From Brevundimonas bullata (GTDB taxonomy: Bacteria > Pseudomonadota > Alphaproteobacteria > Caulobacterales > Caulobacteraceae), in assembly GCF_003350205.1 (NCBI RefSeq), contig NZ_QLLC01000020.1:1-64000 (forward strand): a stretch of DNA of 64,000 nucleotides, written 5' to 3'. The translations under genes and the position numbers were made by a program. Each line of letters opens with the position of its first letter. Positions within the stretch are counted from its first letter, which is position 1. This document shows, piece after piece, positions 37,234 to 45,907 of the stretch. The notes below the pieces were generated by a model. That model worked only from the letters and a program-made list of their open reading frames with translations. It was not told where the DNA came from and made no database searches.

Positions 37234-37618
37234 TGCCGAGCCTTTGGTCTTCGTAATCGACGATCTTACGGGCGCCCATCAGGGCCTTGTAGTACTGCCG
37301 CGCCAGCACGTGCTTGGAGCAGGTCACGCATTCCGCCAGGATGTCCGGGTTGCGAACCGCCCCCATGAACTCGGTCAGGCGCAGGGCGAACTCGTCATAG
37401 AAGTTCGCCGCCGACGGCTCGTCCAGATACATCATCATGACGGGGAAATAGATGCGGCGCGCGGGCGTGGTCACGTCCTCGGGCTGCATGATGTCCTTCT
37501 CACGCAGGACGCTGGCCTTGTTCTGCAGGACCAGGACGCCGCGCCGGTCGCCGTTCTGGACGACGGCGCCGTTCAGGACGAATTTCTCGCCGGGCTTGAG
37601 CGATAATTTCAGCGGCAA
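37193..37618 (-). CDS. flbT: Flagellar biosynthesis repressor FlbT
   Basis: The product (141 aa) matches Flb[26 protein letters not shown], the basic segment [28 protein letters not shown], and [21 protein letters not shown]. In Caulobacter FlbT binds flagellin mRNA 5' leaders and promotes their decay until the hook is complete. No flagellin gene is in the window. Confidence 0.93.
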   Translation of the reverse strand: MPLKLSLKPGEKFVLNGAVVQNGDRRGVLVLQNKASVLREKDIMQPEDVTTPARRIYFPVMMMYLDEPSAANFYDEFALRLTEFMGAVRNPDILAECVTCSKHVLARQYYKALMGARKIVDYEDQRLGNVASSVQDGGDAG

Positions 37619-37786
37619 AGGGGATCTCCGTAGCGCACCCCAACCTGAACGGTCGGCGACTGAAGAACTGTAAAGCAGCGTGGTTAACCATCTCTTCCCG
37701 CGTCACTGCGGCAAACGCCGCATGCATCAATCAACGGAACGTCGCCCCTGCCTGAGCCGTTAGCTTGATCAGCAAGGAGGCGCACA

Positions 37787-38221
37787 ATGGGCAACCCGGA
37801 CCACGATTTCGACGCCCAGGATCAGGCCGAAATCTATGACGAGACCCACATCGACGATGAAGGCGACGGCGAGTTATCGCTGGATGAAGCCGACGACGTT
37901 CTGGACGTGACCCAGGCCGAAGGCGACGGCGACGAGGAGCCGTTCGACGAGGACGATCAGGACCTGGACCAGGCGCTCGCGCTTGACGGCATCGAAGCCG
38001 AGGCGGACGCCCTGTTGGGCCTGGATGCCCAGCGCGTCAGCGAAATCGACGCCAACGGCGAGGTCGGTTCCGCCCCGGACGAGGTCGAGCTGGTCTATGC
38101 CGGTCTGATGCGCAACCAGCGCGGCGCCCAGGCCAGCGCCGCCCACTGGGAGGCCAAGCGCCTCTCGGATGACGACATCGAGGACCTGGGCTACGGCCCA
38201 GACAGAGAGGAAACAGCATGA
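37787..38221 (+). CDS. Highly acidic hypothetical protein
   Basis: The product (144 aa) is dominated by Asp and Glu over its first 90 residues (GDGDEEPFDEDDQDLDQALALDG), then has a more balanced tail with LMRNQRGAQASAAHWEAKRLSDDDIEDLGYGP. No family is recognised. AAGGAGG lies seven bases before the ATG. Its stop overlaps the start of the next small gene (ATGA), so the two are co-translated. Confidence 0.65.
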   Translation: MGNPDHDFDAQDQAEIYDETHIDDEGDGELSLDEADDVLDVTQAEGDGDEEPFDEDDQDLDQALALDGIEAEADALLGLDAQRVSEIDANGEVGSAPDEVELVYAGLMRNQRGAQASAAHWEAKRLSDDDIEDLGYGPDREETA

Positions 38222-38424
38222 GCGAACATCACCCCACCAAGACCCAGGAAGACTGCGACCCCAACACCCCGCCCGCGAAGGCCGCGGCGCGTGAGGAGGG
38301 CAAGCCGGACCAGTTGAAGGACAAGGCCAAGGACGCCGAGAACCGTCAGGAAGCCCTGATCGATGAAGGCGTCGAGGAAACCTTCCCCGCCAGCGACCCG
38401 GTCTCGGCCAAACGCATCACCTGA
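38218..38424 (+). CDS. Conserved small hydrophilic protein
   Basis: The product (68 aa) is charged and ends with the pattern ALIDEGVEETFPASDPVSAKR. An E-E-[ST]-FPASDPP tail of this kind is shared by many short alphaproteobacterial proteins of unknown role. It is translationally coupled to the upstream acidic protein. Confidence 0.75.
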   Translation: MSEHHPTKTQEDCDPNTPPAKAAAREEGKPDQLKDKAKDAENRQEALIDEGVEETFPASDPVSAKRIT

Positions 38425-38499
38425 CGGGCGGCACGGTCTGTTCAGGCGCGTCTTGATAAGCTACCTGCTCCATTCCACCTTGATTGGAGCAGGTTTTTC

Positions 38500-39360
38500 A
38501 TGAGCCGGTTCGAAGGCACGTCCAACTATATCGCCACCGACGACCTGAAGGTGGCGGTCAATGCGGCGGTGGCGCTGGAGCGCCCATTGCTGATCAAGGG
38601 CGAGCCCGGCACCGGCAAGACGGTTCTGGCCTATGAGCTAGCGCGGGCGCTGAACGCCCCCCTCATCACCTGGCACGTCAAGTCGACGACCAAGGCCCAC
38701 AACGGCCTCTATGAATACGACGCCGTCAGCCGTCTTCGCGACAGCCAGCTGGGCGACGAGCGCGTCCATGACGTGCGCAACTACCTGAAGAAGGGCAAGC
38801 TGTGGGAGGCCTTCACCGCCCCGGCCCGCCCGGTCCTGCTGATCGACGAGATCGACAAGGCCGACATCGAATTCCCCAACGACCTGTTGCAAGAACTCGA
38901 CCGCATGGAGTTCTACGTCCAGGAGATCGACGAAACGATCCGCGCTGAAATCCGCCCGGTCGTGGTCATCACCTCGAACAATGAAAAGGAGCTGCCGGAC
39001 GCCTTCCTGCGCCGCTGCTTCTTCCACTACATCCGCTTTCCCGACGCCGAGACCATGCAGGACATCGTCGAGGTCCACTTCCCCGGCATCAAGCCGAGGC
39101 TGGTCGCCGAGGCGCTGCGGACCTTCTATGAAATCCGCGACACGCCGGGCCTGAAGAAGAAGCCCTCGACCTCGGAACTGCTGGACTGGCTCAAGCTGCT
39201 GCTGGTCGATGACGTCTCGCCGGAGACCCTGCGCGAAAAGACGCCGGGCAAGCTGATCCCGCCCCTGCACGGCGCCCTGCTGAAGAACGAGCAGGACGTC
39301 CACCTGTTCGAGCGGCTGGCCTTCCTGAACCGCCGCGAGGGCGGCCGTCCCGGCGGCTGA
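38500..39360 (+). CDS. MoxR-type AAA+ ATPase
   Basis: The product (286 aa) has Walker A GEPGTGKTVLAYELARAL (about residue 38), Walker B VLLIDEIDKAD, sensor 1 VVITSNNEKELPDAFLRRC and an arginine-finger region. It belongs to the MoxR/CbbQ group, chaperone-like ATPases that usually act with a VWA-domain partner. No VWA gene follows in the window, so its partner must be elsewhere. Confidence 0.88.
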   Translation: MSRFEGTSNYIATDDLKVAVNAAVALERPLLIKGEPGTGKTVLAYELARALNAPLITWHVKSTTKAHNGLYEYDAVSRLRDSQLGDERVHDVRNYLKKGKLWEAFTAPARPVLLIDEIDKADIEFPNDLLQELDRMEFYVQEIDETIRAEIRPVVVITSNNEKELPDAFLRRCFFHYIRFPDAETMQDIVEVHFPGIKPRLVAEALRTFYEIRDTPGLKKKPSTSELLDWLKLLLVDDVSPETLREKTPGKLIPPLHGALLKNEQDVHLFERLAFLNRREGGRPGG

Positions 39361-39452
39361 GACCGCCGCGCTTCGGCCGTCTTCGATTACCGCGATTTCA
39401 CTGGAATAGCTGCGCCTTGCGCGCACAATCGGACCCGAACAGGAGCCGACCC

Positions 39453-40334
39453 ATGCATCATCTCCTCTGGCCCGCCTGCGCCCTCGCGCTGATGACCGCC
39501 GCCTGCGACAACGCCGGCACGGTCCGCATCACCTCGACCTCGTCCGGCAAGGAAGCCGGCGTGCTCAAGGTCGTGGACACTCTGCAATGCCCGCAGACCC
39601 AAGGCGTGCTGACGCGCAAGGGTTCGGCCCGGGCCGACGGGACGACCTGCGTCTATAGCGGCCCGCGCGGCTCCGAAGTCACCCTGCATCTGGTGTCGCT
39701 GAACGGCGGATCGGTTCAGGACGCCCTCAAGGTGTTCGAGAACCGCCTGTCCGCCGACCTGCCCGAAGCCTTGGCCGAAGCCCGCGCCGATGAGGATCGC
39801 GCTCGCGCCGAAGCCGACCGCGCGCAGGCCGACGCCGCCAGGGCCGAGGCCGATGCCGAACGTGCGGGCGCCGATGCCGAGCGCGCCGCCGCCGACGCCG
39901 CTGCAGACTCCGCCCACATCAGCGCGCCCGGCATGCGCATCGACGCCCAGGGCGACAAGGCCACCGTCCGCCTGCCCGGCATGAGGATCGACGCCGACGG
40001 CGACCGCGCCAACATCAAGATCGGCGGCATCACCATTCGCGCCGACGACAAGAGCGGTCAGGTGAACGTGCGCTCGACCGACGAGGTCGTCAGCATCGAC
40101 GCCCACGACAATACCGCCCGCATCCGCACCAGCGCCCCGGGCGAGGCCGTGCGCGCCACCTTCCTGATGACCGCCGACCAGTCCTCGACCACCGGCTGGC
40201 GCGTCGTCGGCTATGAGGCGCGCGGCCCCTCGGGCGGCCCCATCGTCGTCGCCACCGTCCGCGGCAAGGATCGTAACGAAAACCGTGTGTTCGAGGCCGC
40301 CAAGGCCCTGGTGACGCTGAACGTCGGGGATTAA
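39453..40334 (+). CDS. Putative lipoprotein with charged helix and four short beta-repeats
   Basis: The product (293 aa from ATG 39453) has a lipobox (LMTAAC, Cys about 15). A globular segment with two cysteines (LQCPQTQG, TTCVYSG) follows. Then comes an alanine-rich charged helix of repeating ARAEAD/ADAERA units (about residues 107-150), then about four tandem 16-residue units of the form PGMRIDAxGDxAxVRL. The end is a beta-rich domain (ATFLMTADQSSTTGWRVVGYEARG). I do not recognise the family. It may be an envelope protein with a rigid stalk. Confidence 0.65.
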   Translation: MHHLLWPACALALMTAACDNAGTVRITSTSSGKEAGVLKVVDTLQCPQTQGVLTRKGSARADGTTCVYSGPRGSEVTLHLVSLNGGSVQDALKVFENRLSADLPEALAEARADEDRARAEADRAQADAARAEADAERAGADAERAAADAAADSAHISAPGMRIDAQGDKATVRLPGMRIDADGDRANIKIGGITIRADDKSGQVNVRSTDEVVSIDAHDNTARIRTSAPGEAVRATFLMTADQSSTTGWRVVGYEARGPSGGPIVVATVRGKDRNENRVFEAAKALVTLNVGD

Positions 40335-40376
40335 CCCCCACGAATCGCAACGCTCGCCCTTGATCGAGCGTTCGGG

Positions 40377-41084
40377 ATGCGTCACCTCACCTGCCCCATG
40401 CGCAGGACCCCGATTTTGGCCGAAGAACACGAAGACCTGGCGCCCAAGCCCAAGCCCAGAACGCCCAAGCCCCCGCGCGCCTGGCAGCGGATGCTGTCGG
40501 GCCGTCGCCTCGACCTGCTCGATCCGTCGCCGTTCGACATCGAGATCGAGGACATCGCCCACGGCCTGGCCCGCGTCGCCCGCTGGAACGGCCAGACCAT
40601 CGGCGAGCACGCCTTCTCGGTCGCCCAACACTCGCTGGTGGTGGAAGAGATCGCCGCGCACATCCGTCCGGGTCTAGAACCGAAATGGCGGCTGGCCGCC
40701 CTGCTGCACGACGCCTCTGAATACGTGATCGGCGACATGATCTCGCCGTTCAAGTCGGCGCTGGGCGCCGGCTACAAGGACTTCGAGGCCCGGCTGGAAG
40801 CCGCCATCCACGTCCGCTTCCAACTGCCGCCCAAGACGCCGCAGACCATCAAGACCCTGATCAAGAAGGCCGATCGCGCCTGCGCCTTCTATGAAGCGAC
40901 GCAGCTGGCCGGCTTCAACCGGCGCGAGTCGCTCCAGATCTTCGGCGCCCCGCCCGCCGGCTATGACCTGATCATCGACCCCCTGCCCGCCTCGGTGGCG
41001 CAGCAACGCTATCTGGACCGCTACCGCGTTCTGGCCGAAGCTGTCGGCATCCTGCCCGGCGCCGACGCCTGGCACACGGAATAG
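40377..41084 (+). CDS. HD-domain phosphohydrolase (YfbR-like)
   Basis: The product (235 aa) contains an HD metal site: VAQHSLVVEEIAAHI, LAALLHDASEYVIGDMISPFK with His-Asp, and KKADRACAFYEAT with the distal Asp. This matches YfbR-type 5'-nucleotidases and related HD hydrolases; the substrate is unproven. It lies 7 bp upstream of the NUDIX-like regulator, so the two are likely one transcript with a nucleotide-related role. Confidence 0.8.
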   Translation: MRHLTCPMRRTPILAEEHEDLAPKPKPRTPKPPRAWQRMLSGRRLDLLDPSPFDIEIEDIAHGLARVARWNGQTIGEHAFSVAQHSLVVEEIAAHIRPGLEPKWRLAALLHDASEYVIGDMISPFKSALGAGYKDFEARLEAAIHVRFQLPPKTPQTIKTLIKKADRACAFYEATQLAGFNRRESLQIFGAPPAGYDLIIDPLPASVAQQRYLDRYRVLAEAVGILPGADAWHTE

Positions 41085-41091
41085 GGACTGC

Positions 41092-42048
41092 ATGACGCAA
41101 GGGGCGGCGACCCAGGGCAACGAGCAAGGCGTGCGGATCGGCCTGTCGGCCGTGGTCATCGCCTTGCGCGCCGGTCAGGCCGTCGTCCTGACCACCCACG
41201 CCGCCGACGGCGCCCCGGCCCTGCCCTTCGGCCCCTTCGACCCGGCGCGTGACCGCACCTTCGAACTGGCCCTGCGCGCCTTCGTGACCCAGCAAACCGG
41301 CTTTCCGCTCGGCTTTGTCGAACAGCTCTATACCTTCGGCGACGCGGGCCGCGCCTCGCCGCGCGCCACGCCCGGCCCTGAGCGCGCGCGCGAGGTCTCG
41401 GTCGGCTACCTGGCCCTGACCGCCGAGGCGCCCGAGGCCCCCGGCCTGGACGCCGCCTGGACCCCCGTCTTCGACATCTTCCCGTGGGAGGACTGGCGCG
41501 ACGGCCCGCCCGCCGTGATGACGCCCCTTTCGCCCGCCCTGCGCGCCTGGGCCGCCGACGACGCCCGCCGCCTGGGTCGGGCCGAGACCCTGTTCGCCCT
41601 GACGCCGGATCGCCGCTGGAACGAGGAACGGGTGCTGGAACGCTACGAGCTGCTCTACGAGGCCGGGCTGGTCGCCGAGTCCGGCCGCGACCACGACCGC
41701 TCCGCGCCGTCACCGCTGCCTGACCTGCCGATGGCCTCGGACCACCGCCGCATCGTCGCCACGGCGCTGGGCCGCCTGCGCTCCAAGCTCAAGTACCGCC
41801 CGGTCCTGTTCGACCTGACGCCCGACACCTTCACCCTGTCGGCGCTACAGGCCGCCGCCGAGGCCGTCGCGGGGCTTTCGCTGCACAAGCAGAACTTCCG
41901 CCGCGGGGTCGAACGCGCCGGCTTGGTCCAGGCCACCGGCGTGTTTTCCAGCGACACCGGCGGTCGTCCGGCCGAGCTGTTTCGCTTCGTCGGCATTGAT
42001 CCGCTGGGCGGTCCCGCGCCCGGCCTGACCCTGCCCGGACAGCGCTGA
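41092..42048 (+). CDS. NUDIX-like NAD regulator with winged-helix C-terminus
   Basis: The product (318 aa) resembles the NrtR-type arrangement: an N-terminal NUDIX-fold domain (IGLSAVVIALRAGQAVVLTTH, SVGYLALTA) and a C-terminal winged helix (VATALGRLRSKLKYRPVLFDLTPDTFTLSALQAAAEAV, HKQNFRRGVERAGLV). The catalytic Nudix box (GX5EX7REUXEEXGU) is not seen; the equivalent region reads RTFELALRAFVTQQTGFPLG, so it is probably a sensor rather than an enzyme. Proteins of this kind control NAD metabolism genes. Confidence 0.75.
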   Translation: MTQGAATQGNEQGVRIGLSAVVIALRAGQAVVLTTHAADGAPALPFGPFDPARDRTFELALRAFVTQQTGFPLGFVEQLYTFGDAGRASPRATPGPERAREVSVGYLALTAEAPEAPGLDAAWTPVFDIFPWEDWRDGPPAVMTPLSPALRAWAADDARRLGRAETLFALTPDRRWNEERVLERYELLYEAGLVAESGRDHDRSAPSPLPDLPMASDHRRIVATALGRLRSKLKYRPVLFDLTPDTFTLSALQAAAEAVAGLSLHKQNFRRGVERAGLVQATGVFSSDTGGRPAELFRFVGIDPLGGPAPGLTLPGQR

Positions 42049-42143
42049 AACTTTTATCGAATTTCTTGCCTAGAATCGCTTGCGGCCCGCGCCGCCTTTG
42101 ACTAGAGAAGCCCCTCGCTCGACCAAGCGAATATCGGCCCCGC

Positions 42144-42233
<90 letters not shown>

Positions 42234-42547
42234 CACACTCACTCGCTAGATTGAAGTCTCCCCCACAGCGGGAGATAGCCCCCACATTCCCGTGCTTTAG
42301 CGGCTGACGGAGACCGCATTCGCGTCTCTCGTAGCCGCCCGCCGCCTCCATTCACGGCCGTGACCCGCGCCCGTCTCCGTCTAGCGCGAGGCGGTCTGGT
42401 TTGGGCCTTTTCCTGCTTTTCCTGCTATCGCCATTTTATCAGGGTTTCGGCATCGGGGAATCGCAGGCCGATCTCTCGAAAGTCACGACTATTCCGTGCC
42501 TTGCCTGATTAGAAAGCCAGAATTCCCCTGCGTAATAACAGGAAAAC
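42234..42547. other. Non-coding border between tRNA-Ser and the recombinase cassette
   Basis: No convincing gene is seen. Features are a TCTCCC/GGGAGA hairpin shortly after the tRNA, a direct repeat TTTTCCTGC TTTTCCTGC near 42409, and its inverse CAGGAAAA near 42539. The sequence becomes less GC-rich toward the right. An attachment junction may lie here, but no copy of the tRNA 3' end was found within the window. Confidence 0.5.
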
Positions 42548-42606
42548 AAATCGACGGAACAGGATCGTAAATCGACCGAACAGGGCTTTATATCGACCCG
42601 AACAGG
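42548..42606. repeat. Three 21-bp-phased direct repeats, ATCGACSGAACAGG
   Basis: AATCGACGGAACAGG, AATCGACCGAACAGG and TATCGACCCGAACAGG have their ATCGAC starts at 42550, 42571 and 42592, a spacing of 21 bp twice. Such two-helical-turn spacing suits protein binding on one face of DNA. They end about 40 bp from the recombinase stop codon. Confidence 0.8.
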
Positions 42607-42647
42607 CTGATAATTTTGGCGACGATGTAGTGGGTGCTGCGCGAGGC

Positions 42648-44261
42648 TCAGCCGGCGTAGAGACGCCGCTGCTCAGCCCAGGCGAGCGGCATATCGCAGG
42701 TCATGAGCGCTTGGAGGCTCATGGCCTCTTTCTGCGTGCCGTCAAGAATGGCGCGCTTGAGGTCCGGAGCCAGGAAGGCGACACGGATCAAGCGCGCGGC
42801 ATAGCCATCGGTCATGCCTTCCTTGCGGGCGATGGCCGCCAGGGTCGCTTCCTCGCCTGTCATCAACTTACGCTTCCAAGCTTCAGCTCGCACGAGCGCC
42901 GCGCTCAACGACCCATCGACAGTCCGGCGCATGATGGGGCTCGCCCCATCCGGGCCGATAATGGTGAGGGCGCCGCGACGCGTGACAGAGAGCGGCAGGC
43001 GCAGAAGCGGCATGTCCTCGAGCCGCTCCAGGCGTTCAAGGATCATCCGGCCCGCGTCCGTGACCCACTCGTCGCAGCGGGTCGGATCGAGGCGTATGAG
43101 CATCGTATCACGCCCGATTTCGATGCGATCGATGAGATCACGAATAGCAGACCAATCGCCCGTCCCCTCGATCGGCATGAGCGGCGCGACGGCGTTGAGC
43201 ACCCCAGCCTCAATGATCGGCGCGGAGATTCTCCCGTGGACGCCAGCCGCACCCGACTTGCCCTTCTGGATCGCCGTCGAGACGTAGTACCGATAAGTCG
43301 CCCCGCCCTTCCTCGGCGCACTGACCGGTGACATCGTGTGGCCAGCGCTGTCGAAAATCAGGCCCGTAAGTGGAGCCCCGGCGTGGGGCGGCCTCGCCTT
43401 CCCGGGCTTTCGCTTCCTCCTCGTCTCGTCCAGCAGTTGCTGTACTGCGTCGAAGGTTTCGCGATCGACCAGGGCCGGATGCTGGCCAGGATAGACGTCG
43501 TCCTTGTGGGGGATATCGCCGGCGTAAATGGGGTTGCGCAGCATGTGATAGGCGCCCCCGCGCTCAATCGCCATGCCGCCCTTCGGCTCCCCCGCCTTGT
43601 TCGTCCAGCGCTTGGAGGTCACGCCTCGCGCCGCCAGTTCGTCTATCATCCGATTGACGGACCGGAGTTCAAGGTAGCGCTGGAACATCCAGCGCACGAT
43701 CTCAGCCTCGGCCTCGTTGATCTTCAGCGTCCGCCCGTCTGGATCATAGCCAAGGACGGGCCGTCCACCCATCCAGAGCCCCTTCTTCTTCGAGGCCGCA
43801 ATCTTGTCGCGTATCCGCTCGCCCGTGACCTCGCGCTCGAACTGAGCGAATGAAAGAAGCACGTTTAGGGTCAACCGGCCCATGGACGTCGTGGTGTTGA
43901 AGGCCTGGGTTATACTGACGAAGCTGGCGCCCGCGCAGTCAAGGACATCGACGATCCTGGAGAAGTCCGACAGCGACCGCGTCAGGCGGTCAACTTTATA
44001 GACCACGACCACATCGACCCGCTTAGCCGCGATCTCCGTCATCAGGCTACGCAGCGCCGGGCGCTCCAGATTGCCCCCGCTGAAGCCGCCATCGTCGTAT
44101 ATCTCGGGAAGGAGCACCCAGCCCTCCCCCGCTTGAGACATCACGTAGGCGGCGCAGGCGTCACGCTGCGCATGCAGCGAGTTATAGTCCTGCTCCAGCC
44201 CCTCCTCGGCGCTCTTGCGGGTGTAGATGGCGCAGCGGATCGTCTTGGGCGCTAACATCAA
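42648..44261 (-). CDS. Large serine recombinase
   Basis: The product (537 aa) has an N-terminal resolvase domain (CAIYTRKSAEEGLEQDYNSLHAQRD with the catalytic Ser; VVYKVDRLTRSLSDF; FNTTTSMGRLTLNVLLSFAQFERE). A recombinase domain (GGRPVLGYDPDGRTL to YAGDIPHKDDVYPGQHPALVD) and a long C-terminal part follow. It lacks a clear CxxC zinc ribbon. Such enzymes integrate and excise mobile elements. ATGA overlap joins it to DUF2924 upstream. It stands at the cassette edge next to the phased repeats. Confidence 0.93.
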   Translation of the reverse strand: MMLAPKTIRCAIYTRKSAEEGLEQDYNSLHAQRDACAAYVMSQAGEGWVLLPEIYDDGGFSGGNLERPALRSLMTEIAAKRVDVVVVYKVDRLTRSLSDFSRIVDVLDCAGASFVSITQAFNTTTSMGRLTLNVLLSFAQFEREVTGERIRDKIAASKKKGLWMGGRPVLGYDPDGRTLKINEAEAEIVRWMFQRYLELRSVNRMIDELAARGVTSKRWTNKAGEPKGGMAIERGGAYHMLRNPIYAGDIPHKDDVYPGQHPALVDRETFDAVQQLLDETRRKRKPGKARPPHAGAPLTGLIFDSAGHTMSPVSAPRKGGATYRYYVSTAIQKGKSGAAGVHGRISAPIIEAGVLNAVAPLMPIEGTGDWSAIRDLIDRIEIGRDTMLIRLDPTRCDEWVTDAGRMILERLERLEDMPLLRLPLSVTRRGALTIIGPDGASPIMRRTVDGSLSAALVRAEAWKRKLMTGEEATLAAIARKEGMTDGYAARLIRVAFLAPDLKRAILDGTQKEAMSLQALMTCDMPLAWAEQRRLYAG

Positions 44262-44680
44262 GCGGCGACCTCACGCAGGCCAAAGAACCGCGGACCGTTC
44301 CACCGGACGCCCGTAATGGCGCGGGCGACGTGGGAGAGGCTCTTGTAGGGCCGGCCCTCCCAGACAAATCCTCCCTCCACCACCTCGACCTGATGTCGCT
44401 GCCCCTGCCAGGTCCGTTCCAGCCGCGAACCGGACTTGAAGGCTGCGGTGCGGATGGTGGCTTTACGTCCCGTCCGATGCCGAGCGGCGGTCTGGGCCAG
44501 ACGCTTATCAAGGACGCTGTCCCCGCCTTCGACCGCCATCTGCATGCGCTCGGCCAGAGCCCGGCGCATGAGGTCCCCGGATCGAAGCGGCGGCGGTTCG
44601 CCGAAGCGCCCACGCCAGACCGCGCGCAGGGCGTCGATTTTCATCGTCTCAAGCGCCTGAAGATCGTCGACGCAGCTCAC
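44258..44680 (-). CDS. DUF2924 domain protein
   Basis: The product (140 aa) matches DUF2924: LRAVWRGRFGEPPPLRSGDLMRRALAER at the start and RTWQGQRHQVEVVEGGFVWEGRPYKSLSHVARAITGVRWNGPRFFGL at the end. This domain is nearly always found directly upstream of large serine recombinases, so it may act as a recombination cofactor, but its function is not established. It overlaps both neighbours by 4 bp. Confidence 0.88.
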   Translation of the reverse strand: MSCVDDLQALETMKIDALRAVWRGRFGEPPPLRSGDLMRRALAERMQMAVEGGDSVLDKRLAQTAARHRTGRKATIRTAAFKSGSRLERTWQGQRHQVEVVEGGFVWEGRPYKSLSHVARAITGVRWNGPRFFGLREVAA

Positions 44681-44943
44681 TGGCCCGCCTCCTGCATGAT
44701 CCGCCAGCGCCGACCGACCTCGGCCTTCGCGCTCACGACGGTGTAGCCCTTGCGTTTGAGCGCGCCGGCCATGGCGCCGCGGATCGAATGGGCCTGCCAG
44801 GCGGTCACGGCTATCATCTGCGCCATGGAGGCGCCGTCAGGGCCGCCCAGCAGGGCGATCAGATGATCCAGCTTGGAAAGCCTCGGGCCAACCGGGGCGA
44901 GCGTATCGCCGGATGTGTCGATGTCGATGTTGGCCTTGGTCAT
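44677..44943 (-). CDS. DUF3489 domain protein
   Basis: The product (88 aa) has the DUF3489 helix-turn-helix-like pattern: SKLDHLIALLGGPDGASMAQMIAVTAWQAHSIRGAMAG and LKRKGYTVVS. It is likely DNA-binding. It is first in the DUF3489-DUF2924-recombinase operon with 4-bp overlaps. Confidence 0.88.
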   Translation of the reverse strand: MTKANIDIDTSGDTLAPVGPRLSKLDHLIALLGGPDGASMAQMIAVTAWQAHSIRGAMAGALKRKGYTVVSAKAEVGRRWRIMQEAGQ

Positions 44944-45012
44944 GATGTTCCGGTCCAGGTGAGCCAGGCTAAGCGCCCTACTGACCTGAGCCCGGGGCGG
45001 CCGGGCGGTTCA

Positions 45013-45558
45013 CTACCGCTCTGGGCCAGACGCTTGTCCAATGGTTTCCTGGCCCAAACCCTTCTTCTTGTGGGAGCCGATCTCGCCCAAGGTGAAGTTG
45101 CTGCTGAAGGCCGAGAACAGGCGCTCGACCTCGTCGATGCGGAAGTATCGGTCATTAGCCGTTCGGCTGGTGGGCTTGTCGCGCCGGGCATGGTGATCGG
45201 CCGTGGCCTTGGGCACCATGTAGACTTGGCGCAGCGCGCCGCCCTCACCCGATAAAATAACGATCGCCAGCCAATCGAACATGTCTCCGGCCTTGTAATC
45301 GACGTAGGCCGCGCCCCTCTTAAAGGTCCGCGACTTCACCGAAATCCGCTGCGCAGGCGCGCCCAGGGGCTGGGCGATGACATCGTAATGGGGCCAGTTG
45401 TCGGGAACTTTTAACGCGGGAATGCCGGCGAGCGTCAGCTCGGCCGCGACCAGCATTTCGCAGGCATCGCCCATTTGTTTGGTCGTGAAGCGCCGGCCGG
45501 CCGACGCACCCGGCGTAACGCCATCGGCATCGACAGCGGCTTTAGGGGCGGCATCCAT
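45013..45558 (-). CDS. PD-(D/E)XK endonuclease-like protein
   Basis: The product (181 aa) shows the fold seen in group-I-intron-type and restriction-like nucleases: a helix with Glu34 (KQMGDACEMLVAAEL), then HYDVIA with Asp59, then RISVKSRT with Lys75. This gives D...xVK, with Ser rather than Glu before the lysine pair. The N-terminal 20 residues are disordered. It is divergent from a small XRE regulator, as in control of restriction genes by C proteins, and a solitary methyltransferase lies 0.8 kb away. Target and role are unknown. Confidence 0.68.
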   Translation of the reverse strand: MDAAPKAAVDADGVTPGASAGRRFTTKQMGDACEMLVAAELTLAGIPALKVPDNWPHYDVIAQPLGAPAQRISVKSRTFKRGAAYVDYKAGDMFDWLAIVILSGEGGALRQVYMVPKATADHHARRDKPTSRTANDRYFRIDEVERLFSAFSSNFTLGEIGSHKKKGLGQETIGQASGPER

Positions 45559-45677
45559 TCAGCGGACCTCCCGTAGACGACAAGTGACATCGTCATGGTC
45601 TCAACCACAAACAAGTCAAGCCGATTGTCTCTGATCGTCTGTAGACCTATCGACGACATCGCCATGTCCAAGTGGGG
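45559..45677. promoter_or_regulatory. Divergent control region between nuclease and XRE regulator
   Basis: The 119-bp gap has GTCT-GT-AGAC (45637-45646) and a second GTAGACGAC near 45572, with related GACATCGTC/GACGACATCG pairs. These could be operator half-sites for the adjacent XRE protein. They do not exactly match known C-boxes, so the call is tentative. Confidence 0.3.
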
Positions 45678-45884
45678 ATGGAAAACGTCCGTCAACGCCT
45701 TGCCGCCAATCTGCAAAAGCACCGCCGCGCCAAGGATCTTAGCCAGGAAGCCTTTGCCCACGAGGCAGGCATCCATCGAACCTACGTGAGTGATCTCGAA
45801 AGAGGAGCGCGGAACCCGACGATCGATGTAATCGACCGCCTGGCCCGCGCCTTGAACGTCAAGATTAGCGATCTGCTAGACTGA
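45678..45884 (+). CDS. XRE family transcriptional regulator (C-protein-like)
   Basis: The product (68 aa) is a single helix-turn-helix domain: NLQKHRRAKDLSQEAFAHEAGIHRTYVSDLERGARNPTIDVI. It has the size and layout of restriction-modification controller proteins. ATG 45678 is chosen over GTG 45672. It is divergent from the PD-(D/E)XK gene and convergent with DUF5681. Confidence 0.88.
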   Translation: MENVRQRLAANLQKHRRAKDLSQEAFAHEAGIHRTYVSDLERGARNPTIDVIDRLARALNVKISDLLD

Positions 45885-45907
45885 GAACAGTCGCTCCATA
45901 AACCCAG

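Noticed and set aside
45559-45677. Exact C-boxes for the XRE regulator
   Set aside because: Only loose GTCT/AGAC half-sites are present; they do not reproduce a known controller-protein operator, so only a low-confidence regulatory region was listed.
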